Of a stretch of 64,000 nucleotides of DNA, positions 1-11,651 are shown one piece after another (within the stretch, counting starts at the first letter, position 1; each line of letters opens with the position of its first letter). Both the position numbers and the translations under genes were made by a program. The stretch lies in NCBI RefSeq assembly GCF_026914185.1, contig NC_070575.1, positions 186,001 to 250,000 on the forward strand, in the 5' to 3' direction. The DNA comes from Puccinia triticina. Its lineage: Eukaryota > Basidiomycota > Pucciniomycetes > Pucciniales > Pucciniaceae. The notes under the pieces are model-generated. The model was given only the letters and a program-made list of their open reading frames with translations. It was not told where the DNA came from and searched no databases.

Positions 1-392
1 TGAAATAATGATGAGCAGAAGTAACAGATATAAGTTCCAAGGAATGTACATAATGAAGATGAGCATTTGGTAATAGCCACAAGAACTATGAAGGAATGTA
101 CTGCTGATATCATATGAAGGGAAAAATGTGTAATGAAGCTATGTAAAATCTGATGTCCTATGTAGCTATGATACTAATGAATGATGTATGTAATAATGCT
201 AAGGATATGTATGAAGAAAATACCTGCCAAAACTGTGAATGCCAATAACTGCTGATCCATTTGGAAATCCTAGGTGAAATGAGTGGGTGACTAGGGGTAA
301 AATGGGGTGTAGAATCATAACAATGGGTTATTTTGGAAGTGTTTATGTGATATGAAAGTGTTGGTATGAACAGGAACAGGGTTACCACACTG
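1..392. repeat. Diverged direct repeat, left copy
   Basis: This AT-rich stretch, full of ATGATGA-like words, resembles 1605-1946 in the same orientation. Shared landmarks are a TAATGATGAGC start, an AAAATACC..TGAATGC..TAAC..CTGATCC stretch in the middle, and an AACAGGGTTACCACA end. Similarity looks roughly 60-70% by eye. The left edge may continue outside the window. It could be one LTR of an old element or an ancient tandem duplication. No protein domain was seen between the copies. Confidence 0.4.
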
Positions 393-1604
393 TGTCACAG
401 AAATCTTGCCCCTGCCTACCCATTCCGGCAGGCTACTTGGTCAGGGATGCATGGATGTTTATATGTTCACCCTGTTGTTTGAAGCTTACCCAAGAGATTT
501 TTGAAATCAAAAATCTTTCATTTTGATTTCATTTTTGTTTCAAATTTCTTTTTGAATAGTTTCAAAATAAAACTTAAATATTTGTTTATAATTGGGGCCT
601 TAGGGATATAAAAATATGATTTGCTACATTATAGAACAGTGAGGAATCCCGTTTTTACAGATGACAGTAAAAATGGTCCGCCATGACAAGGGTAGTTACA
701 GTAAGAAATACACCTAATAATGCAATGTATTGTAACTCCCCAGTGTTGATAACTACACTAGTACTAATGTAAGCTATGCCAAGGATGCTGATATAAGAGT
801 TGCCTTCCTGACTAATACTGCTGGGGATGAGTGTAACACTAAGAAAAAGAAGAAAGGTGTGGCTTCTCTACTATAATCTTAGACTGACTAATACTATGAG
901 CTGACTACTTGTACCTGTAGGGTATGAGGAGGAGGAAGAGTAGTGGGGAAAAGATGAAAGGTTATGTGCAAATGTAAATTATATATGCAGGGGAATATAT
1001 TTCCTGTTGAAATGATGGCTCTGAGTCAGAGAGAGGAGAGAAAAACAGGCCTGAGGAAAAATTCTGGGGGCCCGGAACAGAACAAGAAAGCCCACAAACG
1101 GGGCTAAGCTGCTAGCTTGTGAGGAGGAAAAAAGCTTCACACTACAAGGGACTCATTGGTCTGAGGGAAAAGGCGCAAAGTACTTATGATGTTTTGATTA
1201 TCCAGATGAGAAGAATTTGTAGCTATTACAACTGAGGGACAATTTGTGGGCAGAAGGTGAACAAGCATATTCATCTGGAGGGAGGAAAAAAGAGTGACAG
1301 ATGTGTGACAGGGAAAGAAATTGACATTGGGCAGTTGTAGTTTCAACATTCCTGGTATGTGTGAAAGTGTATAAGATGTGTGAATGGCAATGATATCTAA
1401 TAGTGTGATGAAAGGTGTACTTGTGAAGATGAATCTAATGGTGTAGTGAAAAGGTCATACAGGGTGTATGGGGTAGAAAAATGCATGTGGGGATACAACA
1501 TCTAGAGAGTATTATATATGTGAGGAAATACAACAAGGAGGGGAACACAGGATGAGCACAATGTAACACAGTCTGAAGATGAGCAATGATGAAATTTAGT
1601 GAAG
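393..1604. other. Non-coding interval between the diverged direct repeats
   Basis: I see no ORF with recognisable protein character here, only short shadow frames in purine-rich, AT-rich DNA. If the flanking repeats are LTRs, this 1.2-kb interior would be too short for gag-pol, which would fit a TRIM-like or internally deleted element. Confidence 0.3.
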
Positions 1605-1946
1605 TGAAGTAATGATGAGCACTAGTAATGTCTATGTATGATGAATGAGATATGTAATGATGGGTTGTTATGTGTACTATGATGACTACAGATGATGAAA
1701 GCTATGTTATGTATGTAATTCATTTAACTATGGTGACAATGACTAGAATATGTAATGTAGATGAAATGTCAGAAGCAAGAAAATACCAATGAAACTATGA
1801 ATGCTAATAACTTCTGATCCCATGGGAATTTCAGGGTGGTATGAGTGAGTGAATAGGGAGTAGAATATGAGTCTGGAATAATAATGATGGATATGTATGA
1901 TATGAGAATGATGATATGAGTGAGAACAGGGTTACCACAGCAGGAG
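1605..1946. repeat. Diverged direct repeat, right copy
   Basis: This is the partner of 1-392 in direct orientation and ends with the same AACAGGGTTACCACA sequence. The many scattered substitutions and small indels show it is old. Confidence 0.4.
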
Positions 1947-2040
1947 TTGGGTACATATGTGCCCAGACACACTTGCAACACCATAAATGACAGTTGTTGT
2001 TTTTTTTGGCAAAAAATACTCTTGACTGGTAAAAATCAAA

Positions 2041-2239
2041 GGGGGGTTCACAATTGAAATTTGCAAAACTTTAGGACACATTTTAAGGTGTTTATGAACC
2101 TTTTTCTAAAAAATTTACAAATTGCACTGATTGCTCAGTATCACCTGTTGCTGTCCATTTTCCCAAAATTTTGAAATTTTGTTCATAAATGCCTTAAATT
2201 TGGCTCCAAATTTTAGTAAAATCCAATTGTGAACCCCCC
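2041..2239. mobile_element. MITE-like element with inverted terminal repeats
   Basis: The 199-bp segment starts GGGGGGTTCACAATTG and ends CAATTGTGAACCCCCC, a perfect 16-bp inverted repeat. Weaker complementarity continues inward to about 60 bp (TTTATGAAC on the left, GTTCATAAA on the right). It has no ORF. The flanks AATCA and TGATT are themselves inverted, so the real TIR may be slightly longer; no clear target duplication was found, so the superfamily is not assigned. Confidence 0.6.
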
Positions 2240-3605
2240 TGATTGGATGCTTTTAGAATTTCCTAAGTGATCCTTATGTCAACCAAGTAATTCTGACATG
2301 CTATGAAGAGCCAGGTTTCAAGAGTTGGATGCATATTTGTATGCAATGTGATGTGAGGACTTGAGTTTGAGCCACGCGGCCCAACACGAAAATCCCAGAC
2401 TTGAGAAGAACAACAAACTCCAGCCTCTTTTAAACCCGCCATCCCTTAATTTACTGACAATCACAGCCATTCTGCTCAACTCCAGTTCCAATTGCAATGA
2501 CTGTTTAACATAAAGAAGGTTTAGGAAAAGCCTGGTTATACTCAAGTGGAGATATACCCAATCTTCAACTTCTTTCTCTCTGTTTCTTTGTTTTTGGTGT
2601 TGTTATTTATTGATCTTGTTTCTCTTATTCAGGCTTATTGTTATTTTTCATCCCCTCACTTCAAAATCTTCTGTATCTATATTTGAGTTGTAGTTAGGAC
2701 CAGAAAAACAGAAGTTAGATCATGATATCACCCATTATACCATTGTTTTATCTTACTTGTTTTTCTTCCCTTTTATACCATTATTGTTAGTTTTTTACTA
2801 CTATTACTATTAGCTTTTGATATAAGCTGCAATAAAGTTTTTGATCTCAAATTATTGCACCTTAGTGCACCATGGTATCTTTTGAATGCTCTAGGACTCT
2901 GTAGCATCCTTTGAATGCTTGTAGGTTCAAAGCGTCCACAAGATTTGGATAGTTTTTGGAATGTGCCCCATGGTGTAATCAGTGGTCCGCCACTGACCAA
3001 AGCTAGTTGCCTCTTAAAATATATTTCAACCTGATTTTTGTTCAGGTACACCCTTCACATTGCCAAAGGTGTTTCAATTGCTGCAAAAAAAACTGTGTCA
3101 ACTGTGAGCAGTTGACATGCGGTAACTCTGAGGAAGCTTGTGGTGTTACACCAGCCTCACTCAAGGTTTGACTCAACCCAAGCTTCAATACACAGTCACT
3201 GTGAAAGGCACTTGTGCATTCAGGTGGAGTACAATGGTAGCTTGATTTTGGAATGGTTTTATTGCTGCTGCGGCGAAGCCAGGTAGACCCGCTCAATGAC
3301 TGGTGGGCTAGGTGTGTTAATTTTTCTAAATGTTTAATGGACGTTGGGACACTGATGGACTTGTAAGACCATTGAAGTTCAACATTTCTCATCAAGGAGC
3401 CGAGGACATATAATTTAAAATGCTGCTTTTCGCGGATAGGGTAAATAATTATACATAACTGGTACATGTCATATTTTTTTGGAGAAATCGAACTTGAGAT
3501 CGAGGACTATCGCGTTCAAACACCTCGGCGCAGCGCGAATGACCTCATGGGTGAGGCAACTTGCTTGAAGATGGTAAGTACAAGGGATTTATCTGCCGAA
3601 AACGT
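2240..3605. other. Intergenic DNA without a supportable gene
   Basis: Short minus-strand frames at 2773-3051 and 3042-3467 are open but match no family I recognise and have no clear exon structure. They may be fragments of a repeat. Nothing else is supported. Confidence 0.3.
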
Positions 3606-5003
3606 TCAACCGTATACTTCCGTCCCTCCCGTGACGTGTATGACCGCGCCGGTAGTGTAGGTACTCTCGTGAGAGGCTAGAAAAACGTAAGCGGGCCCGA
3701 CCTCAGAAGGTTGTCCCGGACGACCTAATGGAGCTGCCTCAACGCCGATGCTATCCACCGTTTCTGGTGCTTGCCCTCCCGTGGCAGCCTGCAAGGCCGT
3801 GTATATGATTCCGGGGGCGACGGCGTTGACGCGGATTCCCCTTGGTGCCAATTGAAGGCCGAGGGACTTGGTGAAAGTGACGATTGCGCCTTTGGTAGAC
3901 GCGTAATCCACCAAATTCGGACTCCCCTGCAACCCAAACCAAGAGTACAGCCGGTTCAGCTCCCGGAAGAAAATAACTGGGTAAAGTGATAAATGGGTGG
4001 TTGACCTTATAAGCCGCAACACTAGTGGAGTTGATGATGCTTCCACCTCGACGCATGTGGGGTAGCGCAGCTTTTGTGATTGCAAACTGAGATACGGATC
4101 TCGAGGTGATTAGAAACCCGAAGACATAATTTGGCCTTTTTTCCAGGACGAAAATTGTTTACGAGACAGGAGGTGAACGACTGACCATACCAAAAATATT
4201 CAGGCGGAACGTGTTTTCCACTTGATCTGTCATCAGAACCAAAAAGGACCAGATCAATAAACGTTCGCTCGACCATCATGAAAGACGGTGCTCAGAATAG
4301 CTTGAAGAATAAAATTGGACATTTAAATACCTAAATTGATTTTTTCGAAGTTGTCACAGAGATCTTGCCGGCCGGAGTTGTTAATAAGAACATCGATTCT
4401 TCCGTGTTCATCGACATGTCCTGGAGAGAAAGCAGGAGATTCGTGATAAGCAATTGTGGCTACATGCAGGTTGCACCTTTAGTTTTCCTAGGAGAGACAA
4501 CATGAGCAACTTACTCTGAACAGCTTTGAAGCAGTTGTCTCTGCTCATTAGATCTAATGGGATTAGAGTGCAGCCACTACCGTTGTTGAATTCTTTAGAT
4601 TCTTTCTCGATTTGCGCTTTAACTTCCTTGGCATCCGACATCTCTTGCTCTAGAAATACGATCGAAATCTTCGCACCCTCCCTGGCCATCATCAGTGCCA
4701 CCGCGCGTCCGATCCCAGAATCGCCTCCAGTAATCAAGACTTTTCTATTTTTGAGTTTACCTGCAGAAAAAAAAAATCAGCCAGTCTTCCACCAGATATC
4801 TTCCCTGAGTCGAATTCTCAATGACGAAACTGACCACAACCGGTATATTCATGGAACGACGGATTCCCATTTTCCGAATGAAAATGTTCTAGCATAGTGT
4901 AAATTGGTTTGGGTTCTAATTTGCTATCTAAGCCCGTTCCTGACTGAGTCTGAGGTTGGATGGAATCAGTCGGGAATGCGGTAGGGGTCGCTGAGGAAGG
5001 CAT
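3606..5003 (-). CDS. Short-chain dehydrogenase/reductase (glucose/ribitol dehydrogenase-like)
   Basis: A six-exon model (4835-5003, 4515-4760, 4331-4420, 4186-4226, 4006-4086, 3606-3926) gives 948 nt, or 315 aa, the usual length of the extended bacterial YghA-like / plant glucose-ribitol-dehydrogenase group. Visible motifs are the cofactor loop TGGDSGIG near residues 67-74, NNSG near 152-155 (family NNAG, one substitution), the catalytic Ser region INSTS near 200, and YASTK with Tyr217 and Lys221. The C-terminal VNAVAPG and VFLASHES segments also fit. It should be an NAD(P)-dependent oxidoreductase, probably cytosolic; the substrate is unknown. Introns of 74-104 nt have GT-AG ends, two of them with GTCAGT donors. 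All phases close without a stop, so the gene looks functional. The exact start is the least certain part. Confidence 0.88.
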
Positions 5004-6580
5004 TTTTGTTGGACAACGAGATGTTGTTCAGACTGGTTCAAGTTCAAATGATATGGTTTCCCGTCGACGAGGGAGACAAAAATGAGCTTTAAATATCCTG
5101 TCGTTGCGTCTGGTGAGATCGCTTTGATTCACGATGACGTCAATCCTTGAAAAAACGAAGAAGACCTGACGATCAAGCGTTGAAATCCTCCTGACGTCAT
5201 CGGAGTTCAGCCATCCGAATCATACCGGGACAATTTTTCTGGTGATGGCCTCAATAAGCGTTATTGAGAGCTGCTGATACCAACATCAAGCTAGCCAATC
5301 TAAAAAAATTAAATGCATTAGCTTACAAATCTAAGCCTAGGCCAAGGCCAAGGGCGGCGAAGGACTTGAGTACATATCAATGTAGTCAAAGAACAACAAT
5401 CATGCTTATCAAGCTTTCATGGACGCCACGCTTGCTTGTGTGAGGACAGCGAGAATGACTAATGAACAGACCATGTTTTTGTGTTCTCTTGATGCATTTT
5501 CAATCAAGTATCTCGTCGCCGGGATTCTTTGGTGCAATGGGTTCAAAAATTATGACTGCCAGCTCATCTTACAAAAAGAAAGTAAACATCAGTCCGGTTC
5601 ATCGACCAGCCGAGGAGGAATTGAATAAAACTTCTCTATTTCCGAAAAGAGAGCCAGTTGCGAGGACAAATCAGCAACAGTCTCCACCAGAACAACAACC
5701 GCGCAAAAAAAGGTAACTTCTTCGGTGAGCACCTGCACATCGGGAAGGATTCCACCATGGAGCAGTCCGTACCTGCTCAAGGAAGGCTGCTCCAGGCGGA
5801 CAGCAGCTATGTGTATTGGCTGGCCGGACGGCGGAAGGTGTCTTCGCTCGCCGGGCCCGGGGAGAATATCGCTCCTTGTAATTCACTTGGCTCACCGGGC
5901 CCGGGGGGAATATTGCTCCTTACAATGCACCAGCTAGTCTACATCCTTGCCGAGGTTGCTCCCCGGCAATCACCTGCACATATGCTTGCCAAGAATGATT
6001 CATTCCCACCGGGCAGAATCCTCGGCACTTGTACATGCTTGACAATGAGACTGGCCATCGAATGGAGTAAACACTCCCTTTGATGGCCGGTCCGACTGCA
6101 CATCTAGAGGAGGAGAGTCCTCTCGATGGCCACTGTCTTCTCCCTTTGATGACCTATTACATTGGCAGACATCGGGAGGGGTAACTGAAGGCCGAGGAGG
6201 CATTCTTGCACCGGGAAGGGGCTGGGTGGGACAATCTTTGCAAGATCAGCATGTGTGGGTTCTCAGGCCCTTTTTTTAGCAATTAAAGAAGTTTTATTCG
6301 GGGGTGCCCAGCCGAGTCTACCGACTCGGCGCTTAGAATAGCGATCCAGCCATTCTGCGGCAACCCCGCTCATCTACATCCCCTTGATCTACATATCAAG
6401 AGATTGAGGAATGGATTCAAGCTCTCCTTCATAGACACGTGACACCCCTTCTCAAACTCATTGAGTATCAAATCTCTCAATTACGCGCGCAATGAAGGAA
6501 TGTAATGCAGTGATAAGGAAGAAATACAAGTGTTTGGCAGCACATGAAAAAATACAAAAACATGCAACTTATTCATATCC
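5004..6580. other. Intergenic region with GC-rich short repeats
   Basis: No gene is supported. Two copies of a 44-bp unit carrying CCGGGCCCGG lie at about 5851-5938 (cores at 5851 and 5895). A poly-T run followed by a small CCGAGT..ACTCGG hairpin lies around 6270-6330. Several short plus-strand frames (5419-6083) overlap each other in different frames and look like chance ORFs. Confidence 0.35.
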
Positions 6581-7517
6581 TCAAAGCACCACCGAACGTC
6601 TCGTAGGTGTCGGTTTTGTGGAATTGGTATTAGCCTTCGGTTCTTGGCTAGCGAACAAAGCTGCGAGTTGGGGTGGCAGGTCACGTTTGTTCAACGGGGC
6701 TTTGGTGGTGTTCTGGTTTTGTGGGGCGAACAAAGCTGCGAGTTGGGGTGGCAGGTCACGTTTGGACAACGGGGCTTTAGTGGTGTTCTGGTTTTGTGGG
6801 GCGAACAAAGCTGCGAGTTGGGGTGGCAGGTCACGTTTGGACAACGGGGCTTTGGTGGTGTTCTGGTTTTGTGGGGCGAACAAAGCTGCGAGTTGGGGTG
6901 GCAGGTCACGTTTGGACAACGGGGCTTTAGTGGTGTTCTGGTTTTGTGGGGCGAACAAAGCTGCGAGTTGGGGTGGCAGGTCACGTTTGGACAACGGGGC
7001 TTTGGTGGTGTTCTGGTTTTGTGGGGCGAACAAAGCCGCGAGTTGGGGTGGCAGGTCACGTTTGTTCAACGGGGCTTTGGTGGTGTTCTGGTTTTGTGGG
7101 GCGAACAAAGCTGCGAGTTGGGGTGGCAGGTCACGTTTGCTCTGGGGTGCCGGGAAAGGGGTCGTAGCGTTCTTGCCTTTTGCTGTTTTCGCATCTCGTC
7201 TAGAACGTCTGTGTTCAGAAGGGGTGTTGGAGAGGACCAGTTCGCGAGTTTTTTCCATCGAAGAATCTCCAGGCGCGCCTTCTTCCTCGTTTCCATTAAA
7301 GGACAGGACCGCGATTGCTACTGTGTCTCGCTTTTGTTGAATTGCTTGTGCTGGGGATGCAGTGAAGCTGTGATGAGAGATTTGGACCAGGAAGTCAGCG
7401 AGCCATAAACAAAAATGCGCTCAGAGTCAGTTAAGAATAAGCTTACCTGGATGCAGCGGCGCCAACGTCTAATTGAAAAAGACAGATAACAAAAGTCATA
7501 ACATAAGTAGCAAGCAT
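6581..7517 (-). CDS. Secreted Kex2-processed repeat protein (KEP-type peptide precursor)
   Basis: The two-exon model is 7447-7517 plus 6581-7367, with a 79-nt intron (GTAAGC..CACAG), giving 285 aa. Exon 1 encodes a signal-peptide-like N terminus (MLATYVMTFVICLFQL..AAA). A Lys-Arg site follows at residues 36-37. Then come seven copies of a 25-residue unit starting (S/N)KR-DLPPQLAALFA and containing an NTT N-glycosylation sequon; the last copy diverges and the protein ends soon after an Arg-Arg. Regular KR sites are what the Golgi protease Kex2 cuts, so the precursor should release about seven 23-residue peptides. This layout is known from fungal KEPs such as Ustilago Rep1 and from peptide-pheromone precursors. 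I do not recognise the peptide itself. Its role (surface repellent, signal or effector) is unknown. Confidence 0.8.
6651..7139. repeat. 75-bp tandem repeat array, about 6.5 copies
   Basis: Units begin with GCGAACAAAGC at 6651, 6726, 6801, 6876, 6951, 7026 and 7101. Differences are a GGACAAC/GTTCAAC switch (Ser versus Asn in the minus-strand protein), a silent-type TTAG/TTGG alternation and one CTGCG/CCGCG change. The alternation suggests a 150-bp duplication step. Near-identity implies recent expansion or gene conversion. The repeat is open in several frames, so the long plus-strand ORFs here are by-products. Confidence 0.97.
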
Positions 7518-9011
7518 CTTGATGGGCGTCTGTGGTTGCTCAAGGGCGTATTTCCGTAGATCTCGGATAAATTATCGGCGGTCAAGTGACGATCCGGTGA
7601 ATGCTTGCGTGAAGCTCGATTGATGAGTCTGATTGTGGAACGGGTTGAAATTATAATGTCAAGGAATACTAATACTGATTATTAATTATTAATGATTGGT
7701 TCTACGCAGTAGATTAGAAAGTTGCCGGTCACCAGTACCGTCACTAATAAATATATAGTTGAGAAGTTAAGATGTTTGCTTGTGACTGCTTGAGATGAGT
7801 GGAGAGAAAGAAAGGAGGCAACCTGGCGAGCCTTCTTATACCAAATCTTCTTAGTGGGTACTCGGAGAATTCGATCGATTGGACCAGCAGCGCGAACACT
7901 TTGCTGGTTAAACTGAGCCCCATCAGCCATGCCTGTGAGCTTGCCTACGGTCACCTCAGTCAGCTCATCCGGTTTGTTTGTTTTCTTTCTGGACCAGTCG
8001 ATAACGTGAACCGGTTACATACAGCAGAAATCGGATTCCAACGGCATGGCGTGGGGGCAACCAAGTGCTTAGCAGGCAAGCTTCGGGGCCGGTAAACAGC
8101 TCCACGTCTTGTCTGATATCAATGTCATTGTGCCGATGTGTATCCACTACAAACGAATCAGCTGGCCGGGATCTTCCTCTCAGTCTGAAAACGCTTGGAC
8201 ACGTCAGTGCCCAGCTGAGGTCCTGAGTATCCCAAGGACAGGCCAAGGACGGCTGGGCATCCGATTACCATGGGTCGTGAGGACGGGGGCAGTACATATT
8301 TTACGGGAAGCTTTTCTAATCATCTCAAATCCTTTGCGGCTGCCTCATGCCATAAAAAAGGAAACACAGAATACAGATAAAGAATATGACCATGGCCACG
8401 GGTCGGTGCGGCCGTGCCGTCGTTGTATGTAGTCGCACCCATCAAGTCTTCACAACTCCTTCGGTACTGGTTACCGCGCGAACGGGGCATAATGACATTC
8501 ACCGCTGCGCACCAGGAAGTAAGAAGAAGCAGCAGCTGTTCTGCTACATTTCATTTCATTTTGATTTATGTTTATTTCTTCGATTCGTGGTGTTTATCCA
8601 CATGTTGTCGACACCACTTGCAAGGTTGACTGGAGAGGAAAACTTCGATTCTCCCAAGCTCTCCTCTCAACATAATTCACACCGTGTCCACTGTCAGTAC
8701 TGACGTGAGTATTGCAAGTTGCAGATAGATCACAAGGATGAGAAAGAAAATCAAAAGAAGGAGAATTGATCCAGAAAAAAAGTGTCAATACAGATATTTC
8801 CGGACCCAGTGATTCCCACCCATGGTCTATATATAAGCACTAGAGTATAACTATCATCAACAACAGCAGCAGCAGCAGCAAGCTATGGACAAGAACAAAA
8901 TGAAACAAGGGTTGGAAAGATTCTGGTGCTTGTAAGCTCCAGGACAAGTGTACCATAGGAAGACGGGACGATAGAGACAGACAGAGAGAGATGCTGGTAA
9001 ATCTGAAAGGC
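7518..9011. other. Intergenic region between the repeat precursor and the Sec14 gene
   Basis: The region holds the upstream DNA of the minus-strand repeat precursor and the downstream DNA of the Sec14-like gene. Short frames at 7682-8788 lack conserved motifs or consistent splice structure. A CAG-type microsatellite lies near 8863-8880. No gene is supported. Confidence 0.35.
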
Positions 9012-10961
9012 TCAAAATTCAAGCCGGGTAATCTCAGTAAAGATCTGGTCGATGGGGTCGACCTGTTCGGGATTCTCGTGAGCGGGCGAAGGATCGGTTG
9101 TGGCATCAGGAAGTGACGAAGAGGAAGGGGGGTAGGTGGAACGGAAGCGGGAGGTTTCGTGCTCGATGGTCTTCAGCAAACTGGGCCGGGCATACTCCTG
9201 GCCCATAATAGCAGGCTGTCCAGCCTGCGCATCTTGGCCTCCGTTCGTCCTGCTGCTTGCTCCTTCGGCTTCGAAATCGATCGTCCCCGGTTCTTCGCCC
9301 TTCAGGATACCTCGGTAGTGGTAGATCGTGTTCGGAACGATCAACGGCGTCTTATTTGCGAGTTGGTTTGAAAAAATCGGCAAATTATCTGTGTGAGTAA
9401 TAGAATGAGATCTGGGTAAAAAACGCGAAGAACTCAACCATCTTCAGATATTGTGCGCGCAGGATAAGCTTAAGCAACTGCCTCAATGCCAAGATCTTGA
9501 CCAGTCTTTCGGGAGCTGAGGTTTGGTCCTCAGAGGCTGACAACCAAAGCTGAGTGAGTGAGATGAACCGGGCGACCAAGGTAGCGCGGACATTAAGTTC
9601 ACTAATTTTGGCGCGTTCCTGCTCCGGAGTGAGGTCGAGATGGACTCGGCGCTCGGCTTGCTTCGCTTTCTCGACCTCAGCAGGATCGGTGTTGGCCGGT
9701 GGGACAGACGTACCGACCGGATAGTTTGCTGGGATCGTCCATTCGAAAGATGACTCCCCGCCTTCGGCCTTAAACAAGTTCCGCTTATCCACTAGCTTTA
9801 TAAGGTCCTCATTCTTCGATGTAAATAGCACCTTCGACCGAACAACCGCTATAATTATAATATGTACATCGTATCGGTCGATCAGCCTCCAGATTCTTGG
9901 TCTATTAGGCTAAGTAAGTTTTCAAAGAGAAAAAGAGAGAGGTTTACGGTCAATCATTGTCGAAATCGCCTTCCAGATGCCTTGAAAAATCCAGGGTGCG
10001 TTGTGGATGATTTGATGATTCAAAGTCTGAATGTAAGCCCAAATTGTACGTTTCTCTAGATCAGTGACTCGTTCTTTCTCTTTCTTTTTTTTTCTTTTTT
10101 GAGTAGTAATCTGAGATTTGCATGTTGATATTTCGTTGAATGGATATCAAGATTGACTTACTTCAGGATAATACGATTCCAGTGTGGAGATCATGAACGA
10201 TGCACATTTCCAATCCATGTTGGACATCCCAAATCCACTAACAACGACTGCAAATCAGAAAGAGGTATGACATTCACTAATTGTAAGAATTTGCTCACCT
10301 CAAGTCGATCAACATTGTGACGGTTTCTGCGGGAGGAACGACGAATAGTCGAGTCACTTCCATAGAATAGAGGATGAAATCTGTGAAGGAGAAGAAGAGT
10401 TGGGTTATTTGCAAGCGTTCAACTGGCTAGGGGGAAATGATGAGGTATACCTTCGAGTTCTCTTGGAGTTTGATCGCTGGTCTTATGCTTGGCAGCATTG
10501 ACTCTAAAGATGGGTGAGCCAGATTTATCAAAGCCGAACACAAAAGCCTTGGCGGTCTTGAGCTGTTTGAGTATGCTCGGGTTCTCGTAGTAGATCGTTG
10601 AGAGCTTCCGGTCGGCCCTGAACTTGAGCGAGTTGATGAGTAACTCGAGAGAGTCGGCCGTCGACTTGAACTTCTTGGCCCGGATGTACTTCAGCACCAT
10701 CATGTCCGGGTCATCCATCATGATCCATGCCCATAGCTCCGTCGCCAGCCTCTCCGCCTCTGACTCTCCAACCAAGTTCTTGACTCGTTCGGGTACGGTC
10801 GGCTCAGCTTTTGTCTTGGTCGCTTTGCCATCGGCCTGGTTGGCTTGTGCGGGGGTGTATAACAATCCGTTGAGTGCCTCCCAGAATTTCTTGAGGTCTG
10901 TTAGTTGTGACTCGGTGAGATGGGGGAAGAACTCGAGTTCGGTTGATGGTTGGTTGGACAT
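9012..10961 (-). CDS. Sec14/CRAL-TRIO lipid-binding protein (Csr1-like)
   Basis: Six exons (10451-10961, 10299-10380, 10162-10237, 9948-10026, 9439-9848, 9012-9350) join in consistent phase to 1,497 nt, or 498 aa. The CRAL-TRIO N-terminal helices are visible around residues 65-125 (LWAWIMMDDPD, LKYIRAKKF). The lipid-binding domain follows: FVFGFDKSGSPIFRV, the MLIDLSGFGMSNMDW segment, the HNAPWIFQGIWKAIS gate region and KVLFTSKNEDLIKLV. In yeast, Sec14 homologues of the Csr1/Pdr16 type exchange phosphatidylinositol at membranes, so a cytosolic PI-transfer role is inferred. The last exon, about 113 residues rich in Ser, Pro and Glu, is a low-complexity tail. The acceptor of the last intron (AATAAG) was chosen because it alone keeps the frame. 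Confidence 0.88.
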
Positions 10962-11651
10962 CCTTCGTCGTTCGTATGGGTTGCAGCAATAATCTCGTTA
11001 TCAGGTTGCGGCGGTTCCCAATACTATTTATCTTCGCCAGTCGTGCTCTTCCCTGTTCTTCCCCCAACTATTTCCAACGAAACAGTGTGACAGTCGACCA
11101 ACAGCAACTCCTGGAACGGTACTGAGGGACTCCTCAAACATCCACGGCTCGGTTCAACTGCCGGACAGGTACACTGACTCTGGTGGATATCGGCAGGAGA
11201 GAATCCTGGATATCCAGACACTCACAACTCAGTGCAATTTCCGACTCCAGCCATTCCCTTGACCGTATCTGCACATTTATGTCTGGATTCAATACACCGA
11301 GCGTGGGCCTGTTACAATTCGCTCAGCCCAGCCAATCCACTTGCCAAAAGCATCCCTCACATTGGTCACTCGATCAGGCATTGCAGATGATGTGGAAGGT
11401 TTCACAGTTACCGGAAGTCCAGGGCGGTGGAAAGATCCATCGGTGGCTTGCCGACACCCTCCTACCGGACATTATCTGACGGCCCAGTTGTCCTGGTACA
11501 ACATATCAAGTAGCCCCTCGTACGTATATCACAACAACTGGGTGCAACTTGCAAGGCGCGCATGCTCGTTCTCTCAGTTGAAGGGCCTTCAAAAGCCGCT
11601 GGCTTGCACTTGCTTTACCTGCCGCGAGCGAGTGACCTCATCCTGTGAGAT
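10962..11651. other. Upstream region of the Sec14-like gene and left flank of the LTR element
   Basis: It contains the presumed promoter of the minus-strand Sec14-like gene. Plus-strand frames at 11183-11667 are open but unrecognised. GAGAT at 11647-11651 is the left target-site duplication of the retrotransposon. Confidence 0.4.

Noticed and set aside
6651..7139. CRISPR-like regular repeats
   Set aside because: There are no unique spacers; units are head-to-tail, 75 bp and coding. The setting is eukaryotic.
6492..7408. Long plus-strand ORFs (282, 254 aa) over the tandem repeat
   Set aside because: The 75-bp unit is a multiple of three and lacks stops in several frames, so any frame stays open. 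Only the minus strand has a signal peptide, a spliced first exon and regular KR sites.
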